Below are positions 5,817-6,325 of a stretch of 6,325 nt of DNA, one piece after another; position 1 is the stretch's first letter, and every line of letters begins with the position of its first letter. Under the pieces are notes generated by a model. It ran no database searches. It had not been told where the DNA came from and saw nothing but the letters and a program-made list of their open reading frames with translations. Made by a program: the position numbers and the translations under genes. The stretch is taken from positions 1 through 6,325 of the forward strand of contig JAJFTX010000060.1 of the NCBI GenBank assembly GCA_021372715.1. Direction: 5' to 3'. Source of the DNA: Methanobacterium sp. Its GTDB lineage: Archaea > Methanobacteriota > Methanobacteria > Methanobacteriales > Methanobacteriaceae.

Positions 5817-5850
5817 GGTCCAAATTAAAGTTCATATTTTATTTTGGACC
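5817..5850 (+). promoter_or_regulatory. 8 bp inverted repeat just upstream of the ribosome binding site
   Basis: GGTCCAAA at 5817-5824 and TTTGGACC at 5843-5850 are exact reverse complements separated by 18 bases. The right arm touches TTTGGAGG (5851-5858), which repeats most of it and carries the ribosome binding site, so the left arm could alternatively pair with TTTGGA at 5851-5856. It may be a repressor operator at the transcription start or an RNA switch that covers the ribosome binding site; the sequence alone cannot decide. Confidence 0.55.
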
Positions 5851-5853
5851 TTT

Positions 5854-5860
5854 GGAGGCG
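5854..5860 (+). promoter_or_regulatory. Strong ribosome binding site in front of an ATT codon
   Basis: GGAGGCGGT matches the archaeal consensus GGAGGTGAT closely. Six bases separate GGAGGCG from ATT at 5867-5869, which begins the natural signal peptide. This spacing is the main argument for the non-standard start. Confidence 0.7.
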
Positions 5861-5866
5861 GTAAAT

Positions 5867-6325
5867 ATTAAGAGAAATTTTATAACACTAGTACTAATTT
5901 TGTTCTGTTTCGTACTATCCTTAAGTATGAGTTCAGTGATGGCCACCAACACCACAGATAACACCACCGGAAACATCACCGACAACCAAATAACAACCAG
6001 CACTGCACAAGCAGCCGGTTCAGCATCCACTGTAGCACAAGCCGCGGGTTCAACATCCACTACCACCAGCACCACAACATTAACCGTAACTATAAGTCAA
6101 TTATCCCAATCAGCATCCAACGTTAAGAATTTTATTGATACCAACAAAAGATTACCCAACTACGTCACCATAGCCGGTCAACGGATTAGCACACCACAAT
6201 TTTTACAACTACTAAGTCAGGGTATTGTGAACTTAAACACTGGTTCAACCAGTCCCATCACACTGAAAAATGTGAACACTGCAACCACTCCTTCACAAAC
6301 TGTTAAATCAGGAACTCTGACAAAA
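5867..6325 (+). CDS. Secreted pseudomurein-binding repeat protein, 3'-truncated
   Basis: The frame is open to the window end (153 visible residues). With ATT read as the start the N-terminus is M-K-R-N-F followed by a hydrophobic core (ITLVLILFCFVLSLS) and cleavage near SVMA/TN at residues 23-26: a textbook signal peptide. A Thr/Ala/Ser-rich linker (27-72) with a 10-residue tandem duplication follows. Residues about 73-118 (VTISQLSQSASNVKNFIDTN, then KRLPNYVTIAGQRISTPQFL) match the pseudomurein-binding repeat PF09373, which anchors proteins to the methanogen wall. The segment after it (SPITLKNVNTATTPS, then VKSGTLTK) resembles the joiner before a further repeat in such proteins, some of which carry a transglutaminase- or endoisopeptidase-like domain; that part is not visible here. 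Standard alternatives are poor: TTG 5852 overlaps the ribosome binding site, TTG 5900 and ATG 5927 destroy the signal peptide. Likely role: surface-associated wall-binding protein or enzyme. Confidence 0.88.
   Translation, partial: MKRNFITLVLILFCFVLSLSMSSVMATNTTDNTTGNITDNQITTSTAQAAGSASTVAQAAGSTSTTTSTTTLTVTISQLSQSASNVKNFIDTNKRLPNYVTIAGQRISTPQFLQLLSQGIVNLNTGSTSPITLKNVNTATTPSQTVKSGTLTK
6005..6064 (+). repeat. Tandem 30 bp duplication in the linker
   Basis: Two adjacent 30 bp copies (6005-6034 and 6035-6064) encode AQAAGSASTV and AQAAGSTSTT. The copies differ at several bases, mostly silent or conservative, so the duplication is not very recent. It lengthens the flexible linker between the signal peptide and the wall-binding repeat; linkers of this kind often vary in repeat number between strains. 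Confidence 0.8.

Noticed and set aside
5225..5866. CRISPR array or integrated-element attachment site
   Set aside because: No regularly spaced direct repeats, tRNA fragment or integrase; the repeats present are isolated inverted repeats.
5839..6075. Minus-strand frame of 78 codons opposite the pseudomurein-binding gene
   Set aside because: Val/Ala-rich translation is the antisense of the Thr/Ala/Ser-rich linker; no start signals, and the plus strand has a clear signal peptide and domain.

Overview
The window looks like a piece of a methanogenic archaeal chromosome, most likely order Methanobacteriales (Methanobacterium-like). The best evidence is the 3'-terminal gene: a secreted protein with a pseudomurein-binding repeat (LPNYVTI...ISTPQFLQLL), a module tied to pseudomurein-walled methanogens. 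A/T-rich intergenic DNA, TATA-like boxes, GGAGG/GGTGAT-type ribosome binding sites, T-run terminators and a cytosolic multi-PAS histidine kinase of the HRVKNN type agree with this. No mobile element, CRISPR array, tRNA or rRNA was recognised.

Layout. (1) Positions 1-657 (+) hold the 3' part of an unrecognised soluble protein whose start lies outside the window. (2) 821-2896 (+) is a membrane-anchored sensor histidine kinase: about four N-terminal membrane helices, three PAS domains, a HisKA_2-type phosphoacceptor and an HATPase domain. Its third PAS domain carries an unusual Cys/His cluster. No response regulator is nearby. (3) 3901-2914 (-) is a two-gene unit: a small two-helix membrane protein with an OB-like extramembrane domain, followed 25 bp later by a YdjM-like membrane metal-dependent hydrolase. 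It converges on the kinase with only 17 bp between the stops. (4) 4185-4928 (+), divergent from that unit, encodes an exported protein with an H-x-x-E ... H ... E pattern like M14 zinc carboxypeptidases/aspartoacylases. (5) 5224-4997 (-) is a small acidic protein of 75 residues with a good ribosome binding site. (6) 5225-5866 has no convincing gene but is rich in hairpins, two of them terminator-like, and ends in a well-organised promoter/leader. (7) 5867 to the window end (+) is the pseudomurein-binding protein, apparently beginning at an ATT codon.

How they fit together. The exported peptidase-like protein and the pseudomurein-binding protein both act outside the membrane, so wall remodelling is a reasonable but unproven shared theme. 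The kinase would sense a cytosolic or membrane-linked signal and pass it to an unlinked partner. The remaining genes show no clear functional link.

The points most worth a second look are the ATT start with its inverted-repeat leader, the hairpin-rich 5.33-5.78 kb interval as a possible small-RNA locus, the M14-like exported protein, and the cysteine-bearing PAS domain. Nothing here proves a wholly new system.
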